In this document: positions 8,430-16,603 of the stretch, piece by piece
Layout of the letters: every line of letters begins with the position of its first letter
Position numbering within the stretch: position 1 is the first letter of the stretch
Source: Propionivibrio sp.
GTDB lineage: Bacteria; Pseudomonadota; Gammaproteobacteria; Burkholderiales; Rhodocyclaceae
Direction: 5' to 3'
Assembly (NCBI GenBank): GCA_003249625.1
Contig: QKII01000423.1
Location: forward strand, 1 to 29,946
DNA: 29,946 nucleotides
Notes under the pieces: generated by a model
What the model saw: only the letters and a program-made list of their open reading frames with translations
Databases searched by the model: none
What the model was told of the DNA's origin: nothing
Made by a program: the position numbers and the translations under genes

Positions 8430-9362
8430 TCACGCCTTCAGGATTTCCGGATGAGCCAGTTTTTCCAGATACGCCGGCGCGAATTCGAGAACGAAAGCCC
8501 AGAAGGCTGCCAACGCCGGCGTCATTCGCTTGCCCTTGTGGCGAACCATGAACCAGCGGCGCATTACCGGCGCACCTTCGACTTGCATGACAGCCAGATG
8601 ACCGGTACTCAATTCCAGGCCGAGCGTATGCTGCGACAGGAAGCTGATTCCCAACCCGGCTACCACTGCCTGCTTGATCGCCTCGTTGCTGCCCATCTCC
8701 ATGACGATGTTGGGCTCCAGCGCGCGCAGGCGGAAAAACTCCTCCATCGCGGAACGGGTTCCGGAACCGGCCTCGCGCACGATCATCGGTTCTTCGATGA
8801 TCTCCCTGATACGCAGCCCCTCTCGTTTGGCCAGAGGATGATCGGCACAGCAGACGATCACGAACGGATGCGGGGCGAAATTCACCGCTTCCGCATCCAT
8901 GTCCGCCGGAGGACGTCCCATGATCGCCATGTCGACCTCGTTGGCCTCCAGCAAGCGCGCCACTTCTTCGCGGTTCTGCACCAGCAGGCGAACCCGCACG
9001 TCGGGATGCGCCTTGCGGAACGCCGCCAGCAGCCCGGGAGCAAAATATTCGGAGGTACTGGTCACGGCGATCGATACGCGCCCTCCCTTCAGCCCTTTCA
9101 GCGCCAGCAGCGACTCGTCTGCGTCCTTGAGCAGGCGCAGGATCTGCCGCGCATGATCGAGCAACACATCGCCGGCATCGGTCAGATAGACACGCTTGCC
9201 GATGCGGTCGAACAGTATCGAGTTCGAGACTTCCTCCAGTTGTTTGATCTGCAGGGAAATGGCAGCATGCGTCAGGTGCAACTCTTCAGCGGCCCGAGCA
9301 AACGACAAATGCGTCGCTGCGACGGTAAATATCTGAAGTTGTCGGATGGTGATGTTCTTCAT
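8430..9362 (-). CDS. cbbR: LysR-type regulator of the Calvin-cycle genes
   Basis: A 310-residue LysR-family protein. The winged helix-turn-helix is at 4-63 (RQLQIFTVAATHLSFARAAE, then LTHAAISLQIKQLEE). The periplasmic-binding-like effector domain (about 90-295) starts at GGRVSIAVTSTSEYFAPGLL and contains IVREAGSGTRSAMEEFF, a CbbR-type effector-site segment. ATG 9362 is chosen over a TTG two codons upstream. It is divergent from fbp-prkB and convergent to cbbM, which is the main evidence for the CbbR name. CbbR proteins sense metabolites such as RuBP, phosphoenolpyruvate or NADPH; which applies here is not visible. It probably autoregulates from the shared intergenic region. Confidence 0.92.
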   Translation of the reverse strand: MKNITIRQLQIFTVAATHLSFARAAEELHLTHAAISLQIKQLEEVSNSILFDRIGKRVYLTDAGDVLLDHARQILRLLKDADESLLALKGLKGGRVSIAVTSTSEYFAPGLLAAFRKAHPDVRVRLLVQNREEVARLLEANEVDMAIMGRPPADMDAEAVNFAPHPFVIVCCADHPLAKREGLRIREIIEEPMIVREAGSGTRSAMEEFFRLRALEPNIVMEMGSNEAIKQAVVAGLGISFLSQHTLGLELSTGHLAVMQVEGAPVMRRWFMVRHKGKRMTPALAAFWAFVLEFAPAYLEKLAHPEILKA

Positions 9363-9479
9363 TAACAAACTATCGCTAAACGAATAGTAAAGAATAATTA
9401 ACTACTGTTTTCTATCACGAGAATACAATCCGTTCAACATGAATCTGTAGTTTCTCGTTGCTTTTCTGGGAGTATCGCC
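9363..9479 (+). promoter_or_regulatory. cbbR-fbp divergent control region with 11-bp-spaced TAA triplets
   Basis: TAA occurs at 9377, 9388 and 9399, exactly 11 bp apart, giving TNA-N8-TNA boxes and one TNA-N7-TNA box (9388-9400). An inverted repeat CTAT-N10-ATAG overlaps the left side (9370-9387). TACAAT at 9424-9429 could be the fbp -10 box; no good -35 is present, typical of LysR-activated promoters. GGGAG at 9469-9473 is the fbp ribosome-binding site. Confidence 0.5.
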
Positions 9480-10529
9480 ATGCGTTTCGGACGGACCAAC
9501 GTTAATAAGTACCTGGTAGGAGAACAGCGCCGCAATCCGGCTGTTGCCGGCGAATTTTCCATGCTTATCAGTGACGTGGTGCGCTCCTGCAAGGCCATTT
9601 CGCAAAGCGTCTCGCTGGGCAAGCTGATCCTGCGTGAACGCTACGGCACGACCAACCTGAAGGAAATGGCCAACGAGTTGTTTCTTCATCATTGCGACTG
9701 GGGCGGGCACCTCGCGGCAATTTCCTCCGCGGAAATGGATTCGATCTACACACCACCGTCAGATGAGCGCCGGGGCAATTACCTGCTGCTTTTCGACGCG
9801 CTGGACGGGTCTTCGAACATCGACATCAACCTCACAGTTGGCAGCATTTTCTCGGTGCTGCGCTGCCCGGAGGCAGACCGTGACGCGTCGATCGAGGATT
9901 TTCTGCAGCAAGGCGCCGAGCAGGTCGCCGCCGGTTATGCGCTCTACGGTTCATCCACGATCATGATGTTAACTATTGGCAATGGAACGCACGGCTTCAC
10001 CCTCGACCGGGAAATCGGCGAATTTCTGCTGACGCATCCGAATCTCGACATTCCGCCGGACACCCAGAGTTTCGCCATCAACACGTCGAAGGAGCGCTTC
10101 TGGGAGCCGCCGATTCGGCGCTACGTCGAGGAATGTCTGGCAGGACAGAGTGGAATTCGCGGCAAGGATTTCAACATGCGCTGGGCAGCCTCGATGGTGG
10201 CCGACGTGCACAGAATTCTCATGCGTGGAGGTGTATTCCTTTACCCGCGCGACACCCGCGACCCGGAGACGCCAGGACGCACCGACCTGTTGCACAAGGC
10301 CAACCCGATGTCCATGCTCATCGAACAGGCGGGCGGGTGGGCTTCAACTGGCTACGAGCGCCTCAGCAGCATTGCTCCGAGCAGCATGCACCAGAAGACC
10401 CCGGTCATTCTGGGATCGCGCAACGAGGTCGAGCGAATCGAGCGCTACCACCAGGAATTTTTGAATGGCGAAGACAAGCCCTTTAGCTCACCGCTGTTCT
10501 CTACACGAACCCTCTTCCGAACGAACTGA
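9480..10529 (+). CDS. fbp: Fructose-1,6-bisphosphatase class I
   Basis: A 349-residue class I FBPase, close to the usual ~335. It hydrolyses fructose-1,6-bisphosphate to fructose-6-phosphate in Calvin-cycle regeneration and gluconeogenesis. Visible motifs: the metal-binding DALDGSSNID at 106-115, NEL followed by HHCDWGGHLAAISSAEMD (acidic residues of the metal site), FNMRWAASMVADVHRIL, and GGVFLYPRDTRDPETPGRTD with the substrate region LLHKANPMSMLIEQAGG. The ATG at 9480 follows GGGAG. The C-terminal ~20 residues look like a variable tail. It is the first gene after the cbbR intergenic region, followed by prkB 38 bases downstream with no terminator, so fbp-prkB is an operon. Confidence 0.96.
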   Translation: MRFGRTNVNKYLVGEQRRNPAVAGEFSMLISDVVRSCKAISQSVSLGKLILRERYGTTNLKEMANELFLHHCDWGGHLAAISSAEMDSIYTPPSDERRGNYLLLFDALDGSSNIDINLTVGSIFSVLRCPEADRDASIEDFLQQGAEQVAAGYALYGSSTIMMLTIGNGTHGFTLDREIGEFLLTHPNLDIPPDTQSFAINTSKERFWEPPIRRYVEECLAGQSGIRGKDFNMRWAASMVADVHRILMRGGVFLYPRDTRDPETPGRTDLLHKANPMSMLIEQAGGWASTGYERLSSIAPSSMHQKTPVILGSRNEVERIERYHQEFLNGEDKPFSSPLFSTRTLFRTN

Positions 10530-10567
10530 CCGGACCGCAATTCCCTTTTGGCCCCAGGAGACGCTGC

Positions 10568-11443
10568 ATGTCGATCAAACACCCCATCATCGCCATCACT
10601 GGCTCATCGGGTGCAGGCACCACCTCGGTTACACATTCATTCCAACATATCTTCCGGCGCGAGAAGATCAATGCGGAAATCATTGGCGGTGACAGTTTCC
10701 ATCGCTACAACCGCACCGAAATGACGAAGAAGATGGTCGAGGAAGAGGCGGCAGGGAACCATCATTTCAGCCACTTCGGTCCTGAGGCAAATCTCCTGAG
10801 CGAACTCGAGGATCTGTTTCGCGAATACGGCGAGAACGGCCAGGGGAAACGCCGGCACTACATTCACGACAACGAAGAAGCCACGCGACTCGGCGCTGCT
10901 CCCGGGACCTTTACCGAATGGGAACCGCTTCCTGAAAACACCGACATGCTGTTTTACGAAGGACTGCACGGCGCTGTCCAGACCGACGAGGTGGACATCG
11001 CCAGACATGTCGATCTGCGGGTCGGCGTCGTCCCCATCATCAATCTCGAGTGGATACAGAAGATCCACCGCGACAAGGCGGTGCGCGGCTATTCCACGGA
11101 GGCGGTCATGGACACCATCCTGCGTCGAATGCCGGACTACATCAACTACATCTGCCCCCAGTTCTCACGCACCCACGTCAATTTCCAGCGCGTGCCGACC
11201 GTCGACACCTCCAACCCGCTGATCGCCAACGATATCCCGACGCTGGACGAGAGTTTTCTCGTCATCCGCTTCGACGAACCGCGCGGAATCGATTTCCCCT
11301 ACCTGCTGAGCATGCTGCACGACTCGTTCATGTCGCGCCCGAACATCATCGTCTGCCCCGGCGGAAAAATGGGATTGGCCATGCAGATCATTTTCACCCC
11401 GATGATCATGCAATTGATGGACCGAAAGCGGCGCGCCCGCTGA
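10568..11443 (+). CDS. prkB: Phosphoribulokinase, class I (bacterial)
   Basis: A 291-residue class I phosphoribulokinase, the normal length for the octameric, allosterically controlled proteobacterial form. It phosphorylates ribulose-5-phosphate to RuBP, the RuBisCO substrate. The P-loop is GSSGAGTT (12-19). Other conserved parts are GGDSFHRYNRTEM, NHHFSHFGPEAN, FTEWEPLPENTDMLFYEGLH (with the catalytic acidic residues), and the C-terminal FDEPRGIDFPYLLSMLHDSF. The start is supported by CAGGAGA upstream. It is the second gene of the fbp-prkB operon, and dedA ends six bases beyond it on the other strand. Confidence 0.97.
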   Translation: MSIKHPIIAITGSSGAGTTSVTHSFQHIFRREKINAEIIGGDSFHRYNRTEMTKKMVEEEAAGNHHFSHFGPEANLLSELEDLFREYGENGQGKRRHYIHDNEEATRLGAAPGTFTEWEPLPENTDMLFYEGLHGAVQTDEVDIARHVDLRVGVVPIINLEWIQKIHRDKAVRGYSTEAVMDTILRRMPDYINYICPQFSRTHVNFQRVPTVDTSNPLIANDIPTLDESFLVIRFDEPRGIDFPYLLSMLHDSFMSRPNIIVCPGGKMGLAMQIIFTPMIMQLMDRKRRAR

Positions 11444-11448
11444 TTGAT

Positions 11449-12096
11449 CTATAGCGCTTGTTTTGCCTTGCGCTCATGCCACCAGCCGATGGCTACGGGA
11501 ATCAGCGAAACGATGATGATCCCGATAATCACCAGGCTCAGATTAGCCTTCACCCAAGGCAGATTGGCAAAGAAGTAGCCCGCCAGGGTCAGCGACACAA
11601 CCCACGCAACAGCGCCCAAGAGGTTGAAGGTTAGAAAGCGTATGTAGCTCATGGCGCCAACGCCGGCAACGAAAGGCGCGAAGGTACGCAGAAGGGGAAG
11701 GAAGCGCGAAATCACCAGCGTCTTGCCGCCGTGTCGCTCATAAAAGACCTGGGTCTTGAGCAGTGCACTCTTGTTGAAGATGCGCGAATTCTGCCATTGA
11801 AACACCCGCGGCCCGATGAAGCGGCCAATCTGGTAATTGACCATGTTCCCCAAGGCTGCCGCTGCGATCAGCGTCGCGAGAAGGATGCCGATATCCATTC
11901 CTCCCAGCGCGGCCAGCCCTCCTGCGACGAACAAGAGTGAGTCACCCGGCAGGAAAGGCGTCACCACGAACCCGGTTTCGCTGAAAATAATCAGGAAAAG
12001 AATCGCATAAACCCAGACGCCATATTGTTCGACCAACACCGCCAGATGTTTGTCGAGATGCAGCACAATATCAAGAAAGGCAGCCAGATACTCCAT
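11449..12096 (-). CDS. DedA-family membrane protein (YqjA/YghB-like)
   Basis: A 215-residue integral membrane protein with hydrophobic segments at about 28-38, 53-85, 140-170 and 183-207. Family hallmarks are present: E40 in FSETGFVVTPFLPGD with D52, and R131/R137 in VISRFLPLLRTFAPFVAG, corresponding to residues essential in E. coli YqjA. DedA proteins support membrane proton/ion homeostasis, and members have been linked to undecaprenyl-phosphate or lipid flipping. The specific role here is unknown. ATG 12096 has GGGA about 10 bases upstream. It is convergent with prkB (six-base gap) and divergent from the candidate sRNA. Confidence 0.92.
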   Translation of the reverse strand: MEYLAAFLDIVLHLDKHLAVLVEQYGVWVYAILFLIIFSETGFVVTPFLPGDSLLFVAGGLAALGGMDIGILLATLIAAAALGNMVNYQIGRFIGPRVFQWQNSRIFNKSALLKTQVFYERHGGKTLVISRFLPLLRTFAPFVAGVGAMSYIRFLTFNLLGAVAWVVSLTLAGYFFANLPWVKANLSLVIIGIIIVSLIPVAIGWWHERKAKQAL

Positions 12097-12215
12097 TGAT
12101 TTGTCCCAGGCGAAGAGAAAGGCGTGATTCTAATGGGATTCCCCCCACACAAGGCAATCACAGACTGTCACAGAACAAACGAGAAAGCGCCACAGACGAG
12201 CCTGCGGCACGCCCC

Positions 12216-12221
12216 TATACT
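12216..12221 (+). promoter_or_regulatory. Possible -10 box for the candidate sRNA
   Basis: TATACT on the plus strand would place the transcription start near 12228, just ahead of the first hairpin. I see no -35 match at 16-18 bases, so an activator or a different sigma factor would be needed if this promoter is real. Confidence 0.3.
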
Positions 12222-12227
12222 GCAAGC

Positions 12228-12325
12228 GTTGCTTCAGCGTCCCCCGCTGACAATGTTTGACCCTCCCTGACCCATCGCAACGATGGGACTTTCAATCCCG
12301 TGCCACACCGGCGCGGGATTTTTTT
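12228..12325 (+). ncRNA. Candidate small RNA with three hairpins and a C-rich unpaired segment
   Basis: Between dedA and the dctR-like gene, the plus strand has the layout of a trans-acting sRNA. First comes a possible -10 box (12216-12221). Hairpin 1 is TCAGCG/CGCTGA (12234-12239 with 12245-12250, loop TCCCC). An open stretch follows, with CCCTCCCT at 12261-12268. Hairpin 2 is CCCATCG/CGATGGG (12271-12277 with 12281-12287, loop CAA). Last is an 11-bp intrinsic terminator with seven Ts. Length would be about 98 nt. The segment has no open frame with a plausible ribosome-binding site. The C-rich part resembles anti-Shine-Dalgarno seeds and matches GGGAGGG in the ribosome-binding site of the DASS transporter gene (minus strand 16614-16608). 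The family is not recognised; the RNA is inferred from structure only. Confidence 0.5.
12294..12325 (+). terminator. Rho-independent terminator of the candidate sRNA
   Basis: AATCCCGTGCC (12294-12304) pairs with GGCGCGGGATT (12310-12320) as 11 bp with one T-G wobble and loop ACACC. A run of seven Ts covers 12319-12325. The orientation is plus. On the minus strand no T run follows the stem, so it is not a terminator for the dctR-like gene. Confidence 0.8.
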
Positions 12326-12369
12326 ATCTGCAGTCCCAGCACCCACCTTGCAGATCAATCAGCTTGCAA

Positions 12370-12984
12370 TCAGATCGCGGCCTTGCCCTGATTCTCAGCG
12401 ACCAGCTTGGCCAGTTCTACCGCCGTCTTGACGCCCATCTTGTCGAACAGGCTGGCGCGATGCACCTCGACGGTTCGCATGCAAACCTGCAATTCATCCG
12501 CGATCACCTTGTTCAACTTGCCGCGAAGAATCCGGTCCATCACCTGTCGTTCGCGTGGAGTCAACTGAGACAGACGCTGATTGACCGAATCGGCCGATGC
12601 CGCCGCGACACGCCGCGCATCGTCAAGCTTGAATGCCTCGACGACCCGGTCGACCAGTTGGTTATCGTTGCAGGGTTTTTCGACGAAATCGAAAGCGCCA
12701 TTTTTCAACGTCGATACCGCCAGTGGCACATCGCCGTGCCCGGTCAGGAAGATCACCGGCATCAAGCACCCTCGCTCAAGCAGACGATCGAACAACTCGT
12801 TGCCGCTCATCTCACCCATGCGGATATCGAGCAGGATGCAGCCGGCAAAGGAAGGCTCCCAGGCTTCGAGAAACAACTCCGCCGAAGCGTAGGTACGACA
12901 AGGAACCCCACGCGATTGCATCAGCCAGCTGAGAGAATCGCGAATTGCTTCGTCGTCGTCGACGATATAGGCAAACTGAGTCAT
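12370..12984 (-). CDS. dctR: FixJ/DctR-type response regulator
   Basis: A 204-residue two-domain regulator. The receiver domain (5-120) has the acidic cluster D9-D11, phosphoacceptor D53 in LLDIRMGEMSG, T81 and K103 in VEKPCND. A LuxR-type helix-turn-helix occupies about 137-195 (LTPRERQVMDRILRGKLNKV, then RTVEVHRASLFDKMG). This is the FixJ/NarL architecture also found in Rhodobacter DctR, which activates C4-dicarboxylate transport genes. Its ATG overlaps the stop codon of the upstream kinase (ATGA at 12981-12984), so the two are a translationally coupled pair. The dct name rests on the neighbouring dicarboxylate-type transporter and TRAP binding protein; FixJ-like regulators serve other signals too, so the specific name is less certain than the family. 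Confidence 0.85.
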   Translation of the reverse strand: MTQFAYIVDDDEAIRDSLSWLMQSRGVPCRTYASAELFLEAWEPSFAGCILLDIRMGEMSGNELFDRLLERGCLMPVIFLTGHGDVPLAVSTLKNGAFDFVEKPCNDNQLVDRVVEAFKLDDARRVAAASADSVNQRLSQLTPRERQVMDRILRGKLNKVIADELQVCMRTVEVHRASLFDKMGVKTAVELAKLVAENQGKAAI

Positions 12985-14996
12985 GACTGGACCACAGGAA
13001 GAGAAATAACCATGACAGTACCACCCTCCGGATTTTCTTCAACCCACAAACGACCACGGTGAAACTCAATGATCGAGCGGCAGATGTTCAGCCCCATTCC
13101 CATCCCGTGCGGTTTGGTCGTAAAGAAAGGCGTAAACAAATTCTCCAACACCTCTGCGGGCATACCCCCTCCACGGTCTGAAACGTAGATCTGGACCTGT
13201 TGTTCGTCAGCTTGGAAGAGTTGCAATGTGAGGCAACGGCGCTCGGGCGGCATCCCCGCTACGCTCATCGCCTCGATCGCATTACGCATCACGTTCAACA
13301 GCACTTGCTCGAGCATGACACGATCCCCCATCAGTTCGCCGCGGATCGCCGGAAACTCCTTGATGATGCGCACGCCGGCCAGCCGGGCTGCCGACTCGAT
13401 CAAGCCGATACTGTCTTCAATCACTTCGACGAGGTTGCAAGGGGCCAACTGGGGTTCGCTCTTGCGTACGAAATCGTGCACCCGCCGGATGATCTTCCCG
13501 GCGCGCTGCGCCTGCACACCGAGCTTACCCAAGGCATCCTTGAGCTCCTCTGGCGAAAAGACACCGGACTCGATCTTGTTCAGGCACCCCGCCGTGTAGC
13601 TGGTAATGGCCGCAAGCGGCTGATTCAGCTCATGCGCCAGCGTTGACGCGAGTTCTCCCATGGTCACCAAGCGTGACGTAAACTGCAGCTTGTCCTGCTG
13701 CTGCCGGGCCAGTTCTTCTGCCCGCTTGCGCTCGGTTACGTCGACAATCGAGGCCATCCAGCCCGTATGCTGTCCATCGGCATCGATCAACGGAGCCTCA
13801 TAGACCAGCGCATCGAACCGTTTCCCGTCCTTGCGCATCAACCGAACCTCGGCACCTTCATGGGGCGCGTTGCCGGCAATGACCATATCATTGATCAAAA
13901 AAGATTTTTCCTGATCCTCAGGCGCCCAGAATGGCATTGGCGGACTTGCGCCAACCAATTCCTCCTCGCTGAAACCAACCATCTGGCAGAACGCGGGATT
14001 GACATACGTAATCCGCCCTGCACGATCGCGCGCTCGCATGCCGACCGTCAGCGAATCTTCCATGGCCTTGCGGAATGCGTATTCGGCACGGTACGCCTGT
14101 TCCGCGGCGAGCCGCCGCAGGATATGCCCCCGCATCACCCACAAACTCAACAAGACAGCCACTGCAAGGGCGATCACCAGCGTCGTCAGCAGTATTTCGA
14201 CGAAACTTCCGGCAGTACGATAGGCGTCGACGCGCAAAACGATCCCGTAACCCGGCGGCTCCACCGGAATCGCATAATTGATTGGAGCGGTCGCGCTCCC
14301 TGTCCGGATCTTGCTCGCCAGGACGCTCCCGTCTTCATCAAAGATGCGCACCTGGTACTTCTCCGCGAACCACCATGGAACGAGATGCTTCAACAGCGAA
14401 TTGAATGAATAGACAGAGACCAGTGCTCCATCATATTTCCCGTTAACGAACACAGGAACGTACATTTCAAACTGCCACCCACCGGGAGTCGAATAGGCAT
14501 CGGTGTACGTCGGCTTCCCAAGTTTGCGCGACATTTCCAGCGCCAGGGAATGCCGCTCACCACCGATCCCGTCAACGCCCAGGCGCGGCAGCTTTACTGC
14601 GGGTTCCGAATCGACCACTCCGCCTGACGAGTCCAACCACATGATCTGATGAACATCCGGATTGTTCCGCAGCAGATAGCGGGCACGTTGCCTGAAAAGG
14701 CTTCGACTGTCTTTCTCCTGCGCCAATTCCCCGGACAATTGCTCGACGAACTCGGCGTTGCCCTCGATGTGGAAGTTAACGCCCTGCTCAAGCCAGAGCA
14801 CGTCGGCGATCAGCGTCGTGCGCTGCTCCTCGGCCTCGCTCTCGAACAACACCCAGAACAGTGCGACAAGCAAAACCAGCAACAGCCCCATCGCTACCTT
14901 GAGCGCAATGAGGTACCAATTCGACCAGCGGGACGACACCTGCCGGTCAGCCAAGCCGTTTCTGCGCTTTGCTTTTGCGATTGCGGAGAAAGCCAT
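12981..14996 (-). CDS. dctS: PAS-containing membrane histidine kinase (DctS type)
   Basis: About 671 residues. A short cytoplasmic N-terminus is followed by a membrane helix (about 30-51), a ~210-residue periplasmic sensor, and a second membrane helix (about 265-287). The sensor looks like a PAS-like/Cache fold (HQIMWLDSSGGVVDSE, then GGWQFEMYVPVFVNGKYDGA). Next come a PAS domain with PAC (about 311-422), a HisKA domain with H455 in STLAHELNQPLAAITSY, and a HATPase domain (NVMRNAIEAM, DRGGGMPAEVLENLF, GMGMGLNICRSIIEFH). The frame stays open to 15155 but that would run through a terminator. ATG 14996, 15023 and 15059 are all possible and none has a good ribosome-binding site. It is coupled to the dctR-like gene. 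The transporter next door suggests an organic-acid ligand. Confidence 0.87.
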   Translation of the reverse strand: MAFSAIAKAKRRNGLADRQVSSRWSNWYLIALKVAMGLLLVLLVALFWVLFESEAEEQRTTLIADVLWLEQGVNFHIEGNAEFVEQLSGELAQEKDSRSLFRQRARYLLRNNPDVHQIMWLDSSGGVVDSEPAVKLPRLGVDGIGGERHSLALEMSRKLGKPTYTDAYSTPGGWQFEMYVPVFVNGKYDGALVSVYSFNSLLKHLVPWWFAEKYQVRIFDEDGSVLASKIRTGSATAPINYAIPVEPPGYGIVLRVDAYRTAGSFVEILLTTLVIALAVAVLLSLWVMRGHILRRLAAEQAYRAEYAFRKAMEDSLTVGMRARDRAGRITYVNPAFCQMVGFSEEELVGASPPMPFWAPEDQEKSFLINDMVIAGNAPHEGAEVRLMRKDGKRFDALVYEAPLIDADGQHTGWMASIVDVTERKRAEELARQQQDKLQFTSRLVTMGELASTLAHELNQPLAAITSYTAGCLNKIESGVFSPEELKDALGKLGVQAQRAGKIIRRVHDFVRKSEPQLAPCNLVEVIEDSIGLIESAARLAGVRIIKEFPAIRGELMGDRVMLEQVLLNVMRNAIEAMSVAGMPPERRCLTLQLFQADEQQVQIYVSDRGGGMPAEVLENLFTPFFTTKPHGMGMGLNICRSIIEFHRGRLWVEENPEGGTVMVISLPVVQS

Positions 14997-15109
14997 CGAT
15001 ACCAGGCAGGCTGCCTGCTCCATACAAACACGAAGTTCTGGAGTATGCCTCAGACGCATTCCAGCGCAAGATTCTTGCTGAAAACGTTCATTCCAAGAAC
15101 GACCGGGGC

Positions 15110-15140
15110 AAAAAAAAGGAGGGGGTTCCCGCCCCCCTCC
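15110..15140 (-). terminator. Rho-independent terminator of the DASS transporter gene
   Basis: On the minus strand GGAGGGGG (15140-15133) pairs with CCCCCTCC (15125-15118), a perfect 8-bp GC stem with a 7-base loop, followed by eight Ts (15117-15110). It lies 57 bases after the transporter stop codon, separates it from the dctS-like gene, and argues against kinase starts upstream of about 15060. Confidence 0.92.
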
Positions 15141-15196
15141 GTCATGGAAAACCAAATCTTTGCGGCTATCCCGCTAGTTTCATATGGTTCTTTTCC

Positions 15197-16603
15197 TTAC
15201 TTGACAGGGAAGAACGGCCACACCATCGGGATGATGATCAGCGACACGATCAAGCAGATAATCGTCAGACCGGTACCGACCTTCACGTAATCATTGAAAC
15301 GATATCCGCCCGGGCCAAGCACCAGCGTGTTCGGCGGGGTCCCAACCGGGGTGGAGAAGGCGCACGACGCGGCCACGGCGATCGCCATCAAGACGGCGTG
15401 CGGGCTAGCGCCGACGCCTTGCGCAATGGAGATGCCGATCGGGGCCAACAGGGCTGCACACGCGGTATTCGACATGAACTGGGTCAGCCCCGCCGAAAGG
15501 ATGAACAACGCGGCAGTAAGCATGTACGGACTCGGATTGCCACCCAGCAGGCCGACCACCCATTCCGCGATCATCTTCCCTGCGCCACTCTTGTCCATGG
15601 CGGTGGCGATAGGCATCATGCCGGCGAACAGGAAGATCGTCACCCAGTCGATTCCGGTATAGGCCTGTTTTTCGGACAGACACTTCGTGATCACCAGGAT
15701 CAGCGCGCCAATCCCGGCAGCGACCTCAAGCGGAACTTGCTTGAGGCCAAGTGCCATCACCGTCACCACGCAAACCAATACTGCAGCGGTGAACCACATC
15801 TTGGTCGGATCGCTGGTCGAGGCCTTGGCTTCTGCAGCTGCCTCCGCATCGACTTCGATATCAGCCGCGGAAACATCCACTTTCGGCAGCAGGCGCTTGC
15901 CGATCGTCAGCATGTAGATAATGCCGACAACTGTCAGAGGAATCCCGATCCAGGCAAATTCGAAAAAGCCGAACGGACGCAAGCCCGCTGCCTTCAGAGC
16001 GCCTGCGGCAATGATGTTCGGCGGAGTCCCGACCAGCGTAATGATGCCGCCCAAGCCGGCAGCGAAGGCCAGCGGCATCATTTGCCGGGACGCCGGAATC
16101 TTCGCCGCCTGGCAGATCCCCAGTACGACTGGAATCAGGCAGGCGGTCGTTCCCGTATTGGATGTGAAACCGGACAGGCCGCCGGCGGCAACCATCACGC
16201 CGATCATCAAGCCGTTTTCACTCGTGCCGGAGAACCGCACGACGGTCTGCCCGATTTTCTGCGCAAGGCCTGTATGGAACATCGAAGCGCCGATGACGAA
16301 CATCGCGGCGAAGAGAACCACCGTCGAATTCGACAACCCGGAGAATACGCTCTTGACCGGGATCACTCCCAGCAACCCGAGCACGATGGCGCCGCCCATG
16401 GCGGTGACGGCCAGCGGAATCGCTTCGGTAATGAAAAGAATGGCGACACACGCAAGAACGATGAGCGTCTTGTTTGCTGGCGACATGGGCGCTGCCTGAC
16501 TCGACCCAAGCCCAAGCCAAGCCAGAGCAATTCCGCCCACTACGATGGCAATGGCCCACGGGAGCCACTTCCTGTTTCCAACTGTACTTGCAGCCGATGA
16601 CAT
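15197..16603 (-). CDS. DASS (SLC13) family anion/Na+ symporter, probably for dicarboxylates
   Basis: A 468-residue inner-membrane carrier with about 11-13 hydrophobic segments. It shows the internal repeat typical of DASS/SLC13 proteins: two SNT motifs (SNTGTTACLIP from 148, SNTACAALLAP from 378), each followed by a VGTPPN motif. These build the substrate and sodium sites of VcINDY-like transporters. A hydrophilic loop rich in Ala and acidic residues (about 241-268) separates the halves. Substrates of the family include succinate, malate, citrate and sulfate; the dctSR-like genes downstream and the TRAP binding protein upstream favour C4-dicarboxylates, but this is inference. ATG 16603 is set by the strong ribosome-binding site GGGAGGGG four bases upstream. 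It is a single-gene unit closed by its own terminator. Confidence 0.9.
   Translation of the reverse strand: MSSAASTVGNRKWLPWAIAIVVGGIALAWLGLGSSQAAPMSPANKTLIVLACVAILFITEAIPLAVTAMGGAIVLGLLGVIPVKSVFSGLSNSTVVLFAAMFVIGASMFHTGLAQKIGQTVVRFSGTSENGLMIGVMVAAGGLSGFTSNTGTTACLIPVVLGICQAAKIPASRQMMPLAFAAGLGGIITLVGTPPNIIAAGALKAAGLRPFGFFEFAWIGIPLTVVGIIYMLTIGKRLLPKVDVSAADIEVDAEAAAEAKASTSDPTKMWFTAAVLVCVVTVMALGLKQVPLEVAAGIGALILVITKCLSEKQAYTGIDWVTIFLFAGMMPIATAMDKSGAGKMIAEWVVGLLGGNPSPYMLTAALFILSAGLTQFMSNTACAALLAPIGISIAQGVGASPHAVLMAIAVAASCAFSTPVGTPPNTLVLGPGGYRFNDYVKVGTGLTIICLIVSLIIIPMVWPFFPVK

Noticed and set aside
15006..15018. GCAGGC-T-GCCTGC inverted repeat just before the DctS-like start
   Set aside because: It may be coding if the kinase starts at 15023 or 15059, and short GC-rich inverted repeats are common here, so no function is claimed.
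14969..16600. 543-codon open frame on the plus strand
   Set aside because: Antisense to the DASS transporter; composition rich in His, Arg, Gln and Gly with no domain, typical of a shadow frame.
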